The translations under genes were made by a program, and so were the position numbers. From Stemphylium vesicarium (Eukaryota > Ascomycota > Dothideomycetes > Pleosporales > Pleosporaceae), in the NCBI GenBank assembly GCA_004380135.1, contig QXCR01000276.1, positions 1 to 25,289 on the forward strand: a stretch of 25,289 nt of DNA, written 5' to 3'. Below are positions 1-8,809 of the stretch, piece after piece; position 1 is the stretch's first letter, and each line of letters opens with the position of its first letter. The notes under the pieces were generated by a model. The model was given only the letters and a program-made list of their open reading frames with translations. It was not told the DNA's origin and made no database searches.

Positions 1-81
1 GTTGCAGGAGCAGCTGGAAGGCCTTATAATGTAGGATCGATGAACCAGTTTGAGCAGCTTGCAATGGGGCTTCCAAGCTGA
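1..81 (+). CDS. Possible 3' end of a gene entering from the left
   Basis: Frame 1 is open from the first base to a TGA at 79-81 and would encode a 26-residue tail ending in LAMGLPS. The codons look ordinary (GC-balanced, no RIP pattern), unlike the DNA that starts near 300. With only 26 codons and no recognisable domain, this could be chance. If real, it is the C-terminus of a protein whose body lies outside the window. Confidence 0.22.
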   Translation, partial: VAGAAGRPYNVGSMNQFEQLAMGLPS

Positions 82-303
82 GGGGGTGTGTCAGATAGCA
101 GGTGTTGCTGTCAGAAAGAAGGCTATCCAGCAGGCAGTTTTAGTATCGGTGTCGATTACAGCCATGTCGGCCAACCCGCCTCGATCCTACTTCGGCCTTA
201 CTTGCACGAGAGCATATACATCGTGATAGCACCATCATCAAGGACACACACAATGAACGATCATTAATTCCATAATATATCTCATCTAATCTGACAAGAA
301 GAG

Positions 304-1239
304 ACTATTACAGCGGAAGAATGCGCGTACGAAGTCACTAAGGCACTAGTATTAGAGTATAGAATGCCTAAAGAGTTTATTACTAATCGTAATAAACTAT
401 TTACGTCTAAGTATTAGAATACATTCCTAGTAAAATTAGGTATAAAAAAGAAGCTATTAACTAGCTTCTACCCTAAAATAGATAGCTAGACGGAACGAAC
501 GAACTAGATACTAGAATAGTATCTAAGGATGTACGCTAATAAGCTACAAGATAACTAGGTTAAACTCTTACTAATAGCTTAATTAGCCTATAATAGCACG
601 AAATTAGCGACTACAAAGTACTTACCGCACTATATAAATTATAGATATAAGCTAGTTACTTATTAAGATCTAAAGGATATAGAAAGTATTATAGTAGGCG
701 TAGATAATAAAGCCCACCTTATGCGAGAACTCTATAAAGAACTAAGTAAGAATATAGCTTAGAGGAACCTTATAATATCTAAGAGCGTAAATAAGTAAAG
801 AATTAAGGGACTAACTTTTAAGGAGGGGGATAAAGTTCTCTTATTAAGATAAAATTTAAAAGTTAAGAGGCTATATAGAAAATTAGATAACCTCTAAATA
901 GGACTCTTTAAAGTTCTAGAGGTAATAGGCCTAGTAAACTATAAACTCTAATTACTACTAAGTATACGCATCTACTCTATCTTCTATAAGAAACTACTAG
1001 AATTAGTACCTCTAAACGCTAAGCTAGTAATAGATATAGAGCTTAAAGATAATAAGTACGAAGTTAAAGAAATTAAAGACTTATAGAAGTTTAGAGGTTA
1101 GTAGAAGTACTTAGTTAAGTAGAAAGAATAGCCTAAGAGCTATAATACTTAGGAACCTAAAGAAAACCTAATAAACTATAAGTTACTAATATAAGAGTAC
1201 TACTAGAAGTTTCTAAAGGAATTAGAATTATATCTATAA
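304..1239 (+). pseudogene. RIP-degraded Ty3/gypsy retrotransposon: integrase C-terminal part plus chromodomain-like tail
   Basis: Frame 1 translates across about 310 codons into recognisable gypsy integrase, interrupted by more than a dozen stops, all TAA or TAG. Visible landmarks are the end of the integrase core (FITNRNKLFTSKY near 376-414, then KLGIKKK-like and TERTN near 490-510), the LAYNS motif near 577-600, the GDKVLLLR linker near 823-850 and a chromodomain-like end (YEVKEIKDL, then QKYLVK-like with a stop) near 1058-1125. The 5' part of the polyprotein (gag, protease, RT, RNase H) is absent; homology starts abruptly near 304 after non-repetitive sequence. Stops at expected Gln or Trp positions and extreme TA richness fit CpA-directed RIP. 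The copy is inactive. The family identification is firm; the chromodomain call is less so. Confidence 0.85.
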
Positions 1240-1329
1240 AAAAGAAGAAGTAATTAAAAGAGAGATTAAAGACGTTAGCCTATAACTAGCCTAAATTAGC
1301 TAATAGTTTAGGTAGTAATAGTTTAATAG

Positions 1330-1756
1330 TAGGAAATTCTATACTAGAGGCAGAATTCCTCTTAGCCTCCTCTTTAGTACGTTTCTAAAGATTTAAGATT
1401 GCAAAGTTATAATTAGTATAAGAATACTTTCGCGCCTCTACCTCTAGAAGCTCCTAATAAAGACGAGCTATGGCCTCCTTAGCCTAAGTAAGCTCTAGCT
1501 TCTTCTTACGCTTATTCTGCTAAACCTTCTCCTACTCTTCTTTAGAAATAAAAAGACTATACTCCGCCTTTATAGAAATATAGCTAGTATAATAACTAGA
1601 CTTAGTATCTATAAAGCAACAAAGATTCTTCTTCTTATAATACTTATACTAGAATATTATTTTAAGACCCTCCTCTTTTATACGATTAGTATAGGAGCGA
1701 CGTTTAGAAGTTAAAATTTGCGCGTAATTATAACAAGTTAAAGAGATCTTAGGCAT
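1330..1756 (-). pseudogene. RIP-degraded small ORF: Cys-rich motif followed by charged coiled coil, probably transposon-associated
   Basis: Reading leftward from a CAT at 1754-1756, one frame runs about 140 codons from MPKISLTCYNY to near 1330, with several in-frame TAGs. The N-terminal half has scattered Cys and many Tyr where a CxxC-type motif would be expected (for example KYYKKKNLCCF). CpA mutation on the opposite strand turns TGC/TGT into TAC/TAT, so Tyr for Cys is expected here. The C-terminal half is Lys/Glu-rich and helical (EKV, KKKLEL, AKEAIARLY). Its neighbours are the gypsy remnant and an LTR-like block. I recall similar Cys-finger plus coiled-coil ORFs near retroelements in Dothideomycetes, but that is memory and not a search. 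It is non-functional as it stands. Confidence 0.5.
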
Positions 1757-2440
1757 AGTTAAGAAGGCTTAAGGATAGAAAAATAGGCGCGGGGACGCCG
1801 CCACTATATATATAACCTACCTCCTTAGTATAGAAAAATAATAACCTAGGGAATTAGGACGATCGCCCTAAGAAGGAGAATAATATTATAGATAATAGTA
1901 GGTTAAATCCTTTAGTTAGGGAAAGCGAAGCTAGAGGCTAGCTATCGCACGAAATAAAGGATAATAATTAGCGAGAGGCACGTAAATTACGTGACGTGCT
2001 ATCCCGCTAAGGCTCGCTATCTAGGATAGCGGAGAACTATAGGATAATAGTATATAGATTACGTAATATACTATTCTACTCAGATCTACTATCTAGGATA
2101 GTAGAGGTTCTTAGAATAGTAGGATATTCTAACTATCTCTAGAGAATAGAATAGTTAGGATAGTAATAGACTTAGTAAGGAGGATATAAGAATAAAAAGG
2201 TTTTATTATTTCTCTTATTATAGTTAACTTATATAGTTATATCTCTTATCTAAATTACTAACTAGTTATTCTATTACTTATATAGAATTAAATTATCTTT
2301 ATCTAAATGCCTACTATCTTACTTAGTCGCTAGATAACTCTACGGGCCTACCGCTATATAATACCTTACCTGCCTTAGTACGGACCAGGACTAGAGAAGT
2401 ATCGCTAAACCCTATATAACACCTAAAGTATCAAGTCTCT
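1757..2440. repeat. AT-rich, palindrome-rich degraded repeat (possible LTR remnant)
   Basis: No coding frame can be supported. The block is TA-rich and contains several near-palindromes: CGCTATCTAGGATAGCG at 2015-2031, CTACTATCTAGGATAGTAG at 2086-2104, and CTAACTAT (2129-2136) facing ATAGTTAG (2151-2158). The first two share the core TATCTAGGATA and look like diverged copies of one unit. Position next to integrase and an accessory ORF suggests a retrotransposon LTR. I cannot find a matching second LTR in the window, so the borders are arbitrary. Confidence 0.4.
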
Positions 2441-2580
2441 AAGTAAGTTAAGCAAGCCTTACCCTTAGGCTTAACTTGCTTGCAAAATTATAGATAGGTG
2501 ACTTGACTTGACTTGCTTGAGTTTACCAAGCAAGTCTCAAGCAAGTCTCAAGCAAGTCTCAAGTAGACTTGCTTGTTGAC
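2441..2580. repeat. Short tandem and inverted repeat array (CAAGCAAGTCT units)
   Basis: Three perfect tandem copies of the 11-mer CAAGCAAGTCT occupy 2527-2537, 2538-2548 and 2549-2559. Its exact reverse complement AGACTTGCTTG follows at 2565-2575, and ACTTG units precede it at about 2502-2520. Further left, AAGTTAAGC (2445-2453) faces GCTTAACTT (2469-2477). The array ends about 85 bp before the stop codon of the P450 gene, at the edge between AT-rich repeat and ordinary sequence. Confidence 0.75.
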
Positions 2581-2664
2581 AACTGTGGCGCCCACAGCGC
2601 TAGCCGGCAGAGATATAGATCTCAGTTCCCGTAGCACAATATACAACACGATTCACCACATGTT

Positions 2665-4432
2665 CTATCCCAGTGCCACTGACACTTTGCATGGGAAGCC
2701 ATGGACCGGATGAGCTGCTCCTAAAGGCACTTGATACGCCCTCTCTCCAAAGACCGTCTTGACAGCAGACGACGGATGTAGCCTATCCCACTCTGCGTAC
2801 TGCTCGTGTATGTCAAACTCTCTGACAGTCATAGCCAAGGTGATCTTGATGTCTAACATGGCGAGGGTCTGTCCGACGCAGTTGCGGGTTCCATGTTCGA
2901 ATGGTCGCCATCCACCTTTTGGCGGATATAGCGCATGGCCTGGCTCAACAAGCCAGCGCTCAGGTAGGAACTCATGGGGCTTAGGCCAGTAGTTTGGGTT
3001 ACGCTGTATGGCGCCATGCATGACCCATATGCCGAGGTCTTCGGTGGGATACTTGTTGCCGCTCTTGTCGCGCAGGAACACACCGGGAAGCCCGCCGCGC
3101 ATACCCGATGCGGGCGGAAAGAGGCGCAAAGTCTCTTTTATCACGGCAGTCGTGTAGGTGAGCCTGTTGATCTGTTGCGGACGCTCTTTGAGCACGCTGG
3201 CCGCTGAGTCGAGCCCCTCTCCGAAGACCTGGTGCAGCTCGGCGCGGACTTGACACCGGGCCTTGGGATGTTTTGAAAGCATGTAGAGACTGTACACGAT
3301 CGTCGCGGCAGTAGAGTCATGACCTGCAAACAAGAAAAGCCGTACCTGGGTGGTAGCCCATCTCTTGAACTCGGCATCGAGTTTGACAGAACCTTTCCGC
3401 TCACCCATGTAGGCTGCTATAGCGATGTCTATGACGGAATGAGCTCGCGCAGATGGTTTGTTGGTTTTCCACTCTTCATATCGCTTGTCTAACTCGGCGC
3501 CAATGTAGCGGTCCATGATTTTGCCATTGCGCCATTCCGTGAGAGGTCTCACCGGATTCCAACGCTTGAATGGATTCATTTCCTGGTCTTGACAATGCCA
3601 CAGGACGGAGCTGCGCATCGCAGCAGCAAGCTCATTATGGCCAGTCATGGAATGCAGGCGCGCGTTGCTGATGTCAATCAGTTTTAGTCAGAAGACCTGC
3701 GCAGTTGATGCACACTTACATGGTGATCGCCCCGATAACGTCCATCATGTAGTCGCACGTCAGCTCGTCCAGCGAGAACGTGTCGCCTTTCATCGCATGC
3801 GCTCGGAGTAGAGAAACGTATACTTCTGCTTCTTCAATGATGTACGGTGTGCTTTCAAGCATGACGTTGGCGCTGAACCCGGGATTAAAAAGCGCGCGTG
3901 AACGCTTCCATTCCGCGCCGTTCATGTCGAACAAGTTTGGACCACCTGCAAAGGGCGCAAAGAAAGGAATGAGAATAGCTGGCTTGGGAAGATCGTGTTC
4001 TTGACATGCTTGTACGGCGAGTTCCGGAGATGTCACAATCAACAGCGGACTGGTAAAGGGCCAAAGATCAACGTAGAAGCAGTTATCCGAGTCTTTGAAG
4101 TCGTACGATAGCAGCCCGAAGGCATCGGATTGTTGCGAGCCTTGCGGAAACTTCTCCAGCAAAGCCGGCAGCGTTTGCAGGTTCCCGAATCCGAAGTTCC
4201 ACGGCGGCATGGGCTGGGAGGGTTAGCCTTCGCGACAGGTCATCGCGCGCTTTCGGGGTGGGTTGCGCACGAGGCCTTGCTTCTTGAGCTTGTAGAAGAT
4301 CATGCGCATCTTAACCAACTTAAAGATAAACACGACTAATGCGGCGAGCGTTGCGGACAGCGCGAGTTGCCACGCAATGCGACTAAGCGCAAGCGAAGAC
4401 ATATCCAAGTGGGTTGTTTTTGCCGCGAGCAA
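2665..4432 (-). CDS. Cytochrome P450 monooxygenase, StcS-like fungal microsomal type, three exons
   Basis: Exons are 4432-4271, 4213-3720 and 3667-2665, giving 552 residues (542 if the second Met at 4402 is used). Intron 1 (57 bp) starts GTGCGC and has branch GCTAAC; splicing joins KKQGL to PMPPWNF, the usual proline-rich hinge. Intron 2 (52 bp) starts GTAAGT. An N-terminal hydrophobic helix (about residues 20-40) anchors the enzyme in the ER. P450 hallmarks are intact: I-helix AGHDST (333-338), K-helix ETLR (397-400), PERW (454-457) and the haem loop PFEHGTRNC with Cys482 as haem ligand. The haem loop, the hinge and the MNPFKRWNP segment resemble fungal P450s annotated like sterigmatocystin StcS. 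The substrate is unknown, and no other secondary-metabolite gene lies beside it, so a pathway cannot be inferred. It is flanked by degraded repeats yet shows no RIP damage. Confidence 0.93.
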
Positions 4433-5040
4433 CAGAGAGAGGTAAGGGTTCTAGGGCGTAAGGCAATAGTTCGAGTTCTTGCGATCGCGGGTGTTCATCT
4501 CGCCTACGACGCCACTATCGTTATTTACCCTAACCTAGGTGCATGCTTCGCGTTCTACCTTATTTTACCAAGGAAAATTAATAATCTAAGGCTTAATATA
4601 AAGTAATTAATTTTTCGTTAAACGTCTGCGGAATAGTGCGCAAAGTGTGTGCAATAAGATAGTGTCTTTGCGCCTATACGATCTACATCGCTGCGCAACC
4701 TACCTTGTTAATATAAGTGTCGCGAGACGCTACGATAGCAGTCTAGGTAGGGCCGCTCTACTCGCTGGCACCTCGTCTATGTGCGCAGTGGTCAACGTGA
4801 GTCCACATGGCGAACGCCGTCCAGCGCAAGTTGTGAAGCGGGGCGGCGCAGAAAGCTCGATGTGCCCAGCATCCGCTCAGCCTGGTCGCATGCACTGCCT
4901 CGCCAGGCAGCCTTCACAGCAGCCCAGCGCAAGCTTCCTCTGCCCGCTTCGCTCTGTTGCGACTATGGCTTTCTACTCTCGACACCACTAAAGTCGTTCG
5001 CGCCTCGCCTTACCTTGGCTAAGCCAAAACTGCAAACGCT
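4433..5040. other. Intergenic: P450 upstream region and divergent gene boundary
   Basis: No supported gene. The region separates the start of the minus-strand P450 from the start of the plus-strand HET pseudogene, so it should hold the P450 promoter. An AT-rich patch at 4555-4620, about 120-190 bp upstream of the P450 ATG, contains TTTATATTAAG on the minus strand, which could serve as a TATA-like element. Open frames at 4647-5083 have no recognisable protein content. Confidence 0.5.
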
Positions 5041-6681
5041 ATGCGGCTTCTCCACTTTGGCGCGCTGGGAAGGCTCGTCTTGACAGATTTCCGCGGCAAG
5101 ACGGTCCCACCCTACGCTATTCTGTCGCACAGATGGAGCGACTCCGAGATCCTGATCGAAGACGTATCGAGTAGAACCTATAAGGAGAAGGAAGAAGGCT
5201 ATCGAAAGCTCTAGTTTTGCGTCGAACGGGCGGCCTAGGACGAGCTGCAGTACTTCTGGATCGACACATGCTGCATTGACAGGTGGAATAACAACGAACG
5301 CTTAAAGGCGATCAACTCGATATTTTAGTGGTACAAGAACGCGGCGCGGTGCTACGTCTTCTTGTCAGAAGTGTTAGTGTCGACTATAACAGGGCCAGTC
5401 CAACGCAGCAACTAGGAGGCTTCGTTCCGTGCAAGCGCATAGTTCACTCGTGGATGGACGCTCCAAGAGCTAATCGCGCCAGTATCAGTCGAGTTCTTCT
5501 CGTGTGAAGGACATCCCATAGGCGATAAAGCGTCGCTCGACCAGCTTATCCACGAGACCACTGGCATCCCGCCCGCAGCATTGCGCAACTGCCCCTTGGA
5601 CCAATTCACTACATCCGAGCGAGAGATATGGGCCGAAAATCGCATAACAACGGAAGAGGAAGACATTATATACTGCTTGCTTGGGATTGTTGGTGTCTCT
5701 ATGCCCACTGCGTATGGCGAAGGACAGGAGAGTGCACGAAGCAGACTGCAGGCTGAACTGGAGGGAGCTAGCGACGCACCGTTGATTATCTGGTTCTTAC
5801 GAAACCCCCGCTTCGTAGGCCGAGAGTCGCAGCTCGCCGAACTAGAAGCCAAGCCCTCCAGCAAGGAACAGACCACGACAACGCTAGCGGTCGTTGGACC
5901 CGGCGGAACAGGCAAGTCGCAGCTCGCGTTCGAGATTGCACACAGAACGAGGCAAAACAATAAAAGTTGCTCGGTCTTTTGGATGGATGCGACCGACAAA
6001 GACAGTCTCTACCAGTCGTACGCAAGTGTTGCGCAGAAGCTTAGCGTTCTAGGCTAGGATGATGATCAACCTAACATGAAGTAGCTTATAAAGCGCTGTG
6101 TAGTGGAGATTAGTACGCGAAGGTGTTTGCTACCCTTCGACAACACAGAGCACACCACTCTGCGATCTAGCGGCTCGTTCACGACAGAAGCGGCGGACTT
6201 AGCCGACTATCTGCCACAGTCTAGGCTATGTTTTGCTATCTTCACAACGATCAACACCGACACAGCTTAGGCGCTTGCTCCACAGAGCATTATGATGCTG
6301 CGGGAGCTAACACTAGACACGGCACTAACGATACTACAAGTCCGCTTGGCGAAGACACTCGCAAACACCGAGCAGCAGGAAGCCGAGCAATTGCTGAAAG
6401 AGCTATCGTATCTCCCTCTAGCAGTTATACAAGCAGCGGCCTGTATAGAGGATAGCGGTATAACGGTGCAAGAGTACCGATCACGACTAGAAAAATATAA
6501 AGAACTTACTACCGAGCATGCTAGTGGCTCGTCTAAGGGTAGACTACAAGATTCTAGCATAGAAGACCCTGTAGCTGCTGCACTATTCCTCTCAATAGAC
6601 CAGATCAGTCATAATTATGCGTCCGCGACAGACTGTCTGTTTCTTACTGCATGCGTAGACCGAAAAGACATCTCGCTGTGA
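5041..6681 (+). pseudogene. HET-domain / NB-ARC (STAND NLR-like) gene with eight in-frame TAG stops, 3' truncated
   Basis: A single frame runs from ATG 5041 to TGA 6679-6681 without any frameshift. Residues about 1-230 form a HET (heterokaryon incompatibility) domain: MRLLHFG start, PPYAILSHRW, YFWIDTCCID, FTRGWTLQELIAP and a CLLGIVGVSMPTAYGEG end. From about residue 286 comes an NB-ARC ATPase: P-loop GPGGTGKS (5896-5919), a Walker-B-like region around CLLPFDN, and LSYLPLAVIQAAACI near 6400-6450. Homologues continue into a winged-helix and repeat region, but here sequence identity stops near DRKDISL and AT-rich repeat begins. Eight stops, all TAG, lie at 5212, 5236, 5326, 5413, 5440, 6055, 6082 and 6268; most replace positions where Gln or Trp is usual. 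This fits CpA-directed RIP of a duplicated gene. The intact family works in non-self recognition and programmed cell death. Confidence 0.88.
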
Positions 6682-7131
6682 AGGTCCGTCCTTAGAGGGT
6701 CCTAGGGTTGGTTCTTAGGAATAAGCTAGGCGCGTAATAGACGAAATAAGTTAAGTATAATATAAAGATTAATAAATAACTTAAAAGTTTAAGAATTAAG
6801 TACTAATTTTTAGATTTTAAAGTTAAATATAGTAATTATATAAATACGCTATTTAGTAGCTATATACTTAGAGAATATAACTTAATATCTTATATATCTT
6901 ATAAAGTTTTATATATCCTATATATAATATCTTATAAGATATTATAGAATATTATAAAATTATAAGGGGTAGTTATAGGTAATAGTATTTATGTTACGAA
7001 CCTAATGTAAGGGGCTACGCTCGGAGAGCTATCGCACAGGTATACTAAGATTGTATTCGATAGAGAAAGGAACTAAGGATAGCTACACTCTGAAGGTCAT
7101 TTAGGGGCGGCGGCTCGGGATATCGTTTCAC
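6682..7131. other. AT-rich, probably RIP-affected non-coding block
   Basis: Right after the broken end of the HET/NB-ARC frame the composition switches to TA-rich sequence with repeated TATATCTTATAA-like strings (6870-6960) and no open frame. GC content recovers from about 7010. The sharp switch suggests a mobile element inserted into or replaced the 3' part of the NLR gene, but I could not define its ends or family. Confidence 0.5.
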
Positions 7132-7194
7132 CGGCGCGCTAGTGCAGAATCCGGGTGTCTAGCGGCTCACCCGGATTCTGTGAACAGTGCGCCC
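7132..7194. repeat. Perfect 12-bp inverted repeat with imperfect outer arms
   Basis: AGAATCCGGGTG (7146-7157) and CACCCGGATTCT (7168-7179) are exact reverse complements around a 10-base loop. The flanks GGCGCGCTAGT and ACAGTGCGCC extend the pairing imperfectly to about 7132-7194. It lies in a small GC-rich island between AT-rich blocks and may be a hairpin or part of a mobile-element end. Confidence 0.8.
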
Positions 7195-7440
7195 TGCGCA
7201 CGTGACCGAGATCCCATCGAGGAACAAGCTGATTGGGCTTCAGCCCATTACACCTAAGAAGACGGGGCACGGCAACCTATGTATAGAAGTAATAAAGGAG
7301 TCACTTTATATAGGTTAAGTAAATAGCTAACTTTTAAGAACTAATAAGTAGCGTTACTTTATAGCTTATATAATCTTATAGTCTTAGTAGAAAGCTACTA
7401 TAGAATAAGTTACGTATATCTTATAATATTCTATATAGAC
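7195..7440. other. Non-coding sequence between the hairpin and the MITE
   Basis: The first 75 bp are GC-balanced, the rest is TA-rich. No coding frame, RNA gene or clear repeat boundary is visible. Confidence 0.4.
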
Positions 7441-7894
7441 TGGCAAATGGGTCTAGGTTGGGTTGGGGTTGGGTCGTCTTGGCAGCGGCCCTAACCCAAC
7501 CCAACACTAACCTAAGGTGATTAGTAATAGTATAGAGGTAGGGTTAGGTTAGCCTTAAGTAGGGCTAGATATAGGCTAGGCTATAGTAGAGGTTAGAGTT
7601 AGATTAGTCGAAAACAGCTATAAATTTAGATAGCTGCGCTGCCTACGCATTATAATAAAGCTATATATGCAGGAGTAGTAATAAATAACTATAATAATGT
7701 AGAAGCTCTATATAAGCGACTTTTTTAGAGGAGAACAAGATAACCTAACCCCAACCTAGCCCAGCCCCGTGCTAGAGTGGCCCCACCCCAACCCCGACCC
7801 GGGCCGGTGTACCCCCGACCCAACCCCGACTCTGGTCCTTGCAGCCCATGACCCAACCCCAACCTAGCCCGCGGTTGCCCCAACCCATTTGCCA
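7441..7894. mobile_element. MITE with 12-bp terminal inverted repeats and GGGTTGGG-type subterminal repeats, hAT-like
   Basis: The 454-bp element begins TGGCAAATGGGT (7441-7452) and ends with the exact reverse complement ACCCATTTGCCA (7883-7894). Both ends carry many GGGTTGGG or CCCAACCC units over about 60-150 bp, facing inward in opposite orientation; the centre is AT-rich with no coding frame. Short TIRs with G-rich subterminal motifs recall hAT-type elements. An 8-bp target duplication would support this, but the flanks (atatagac and gcctagag) share only the central TAGA, so it is decayed or absent. Non-autonomous: no transposase. Confidence 0.75.
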
Positions 7895-8183
7895 GCCTAG
7901 AGATACTTTAGAGTAATTGTTAAAAATGCAAATATATATACTTGAAGAAAATAACTAAAGACGGTTTAGCGTGGAGATGACGTGAACTAGTGAGAAAAGG
8001 CTCAAGTAAAGGTAAGGAGGTTATTGTAATCAGGAGACCATGCAATGTATTAATGAGCGGATGGAATGCAGCAAAACCACTCCATAAAGGGGAAAGAAAA
8101 GCAATAGTGAGATGTTAGACGAGAAAGATCCGAAGTCGTATGCAAATACATACAATTGCAAAACTCATATACTTGACAATACT

Positions 8184-8294
8184 GTACAGTGCTTAGCGAA
8201 AACGGCTTCCCCTCGAACGCAAGGTCAACATAACTGTGTCTTACATTGCAAGCAGGGATTAAAATGCCTTACCTAGTGAACTTGGTATACAGGC
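8184..8294 (-). repeat. Dispersed repeat, uninterrupted copy (empty site for the Fot1-like insertion)
   Basis: The reverse complement of this stretch matches the two flanks of the Fot1-like element (11297-11327 joined to 13263-13343) at very roughly 85-90 percent by eye, with most differences transitions. Across the junction this copy reads CATTTTAATCCCTGC, that is, without the transposon. On the plus strand it encodes a short frame QCLAKTASPRTQGQHNC that is also open in the other copy. The nature of the repeat is unknown. Confidence 0.8.
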
Positions 8295-8809
8295 CCGAAG
8301 GATAAATACTCTTGAAATAGCAGCTTTGAGCTCTAAATATGGTTCTTTGCTAATATCTAATAGAAACAGGTTTTGCTTACCGTCCAATACGACAATCTAG
8401 TATGAGCTTCGCGCGACCGTGTCGCTTTGGCTGGCCATAGATGCGTCGAAAGCTCATACATCTTCTCAAAACCCTGCTAATGAACAGCTTGCTATATCAT
8501 CGTCCTATGCGAGCACTACGCTTGAGCTAGAGAGGCTGTTGCGCTTCTGTGCTAGTTCCAAGTCCGCCTGCCGGATAAGGAGGACCCCATACGCTTAGCT
8601 TAAAGCAGCTTAGCTGTAATCTATCGCTGCGGACAAGAGTTCTGTGGCTGTGTGGCTGTGTAGCTGTGCCGCGCCTTTGCCACGCAATTCAGAACAGCCG
8701 AAAGTCGGCTTACGAGCATGGCTAGGGTCAAAGACCGTGGCGTGTAGCTCGTGTTAACGAACACACCCAGCATCAAGCCCTTCGAACACAACCATCGTGC
8801 AACTTCAAG
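8295..8809. other. Intergenic, no gene recognised
   Basis: Balanced composition and no long frame. A small TGTGGCTG direct repeat occurs around 8642-8668 (GTGGCTGTGTGGCTGTG). The last 100-200 bp would be the promoter of the candidate gene starting at 8810. Confidence 0.4.

Noticed and set aside
2500..2580. CRISPR-like array
   Set aside because: Units are contiguous 11-mers with no spacers, in a eukaryotic genome.
4647..5083. Overlapping plus-strand open frames of 114 and 100 codons
   Set aside because: They lie just upstream of the HET pseudogene, lack recognisable motifs and have odd composition; nothing separates them from chance frames.
5412..5999. 195-codon minus-strand frame inside the HET/NB-ARC region
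   Set aside because: It is antisense to the recognisable HET and P-loop sequence, so it is a shadow frame.
5041..6681. Alternative genetic code or programmed TAG readthrough
   Set aside because: Neighbouring genes use ordinary stops and other pseudogenes show the same Gln/Trp-to-stop pattern with TAA, so CpA mutation is the simpler account.
7450..7900. GGGTTGGG and CCCAACCC runs read as telomere repeats
   Set aside because: They are irregular, face inward from both ends of a TIR-bounded element and are not tandem TTAGGG.
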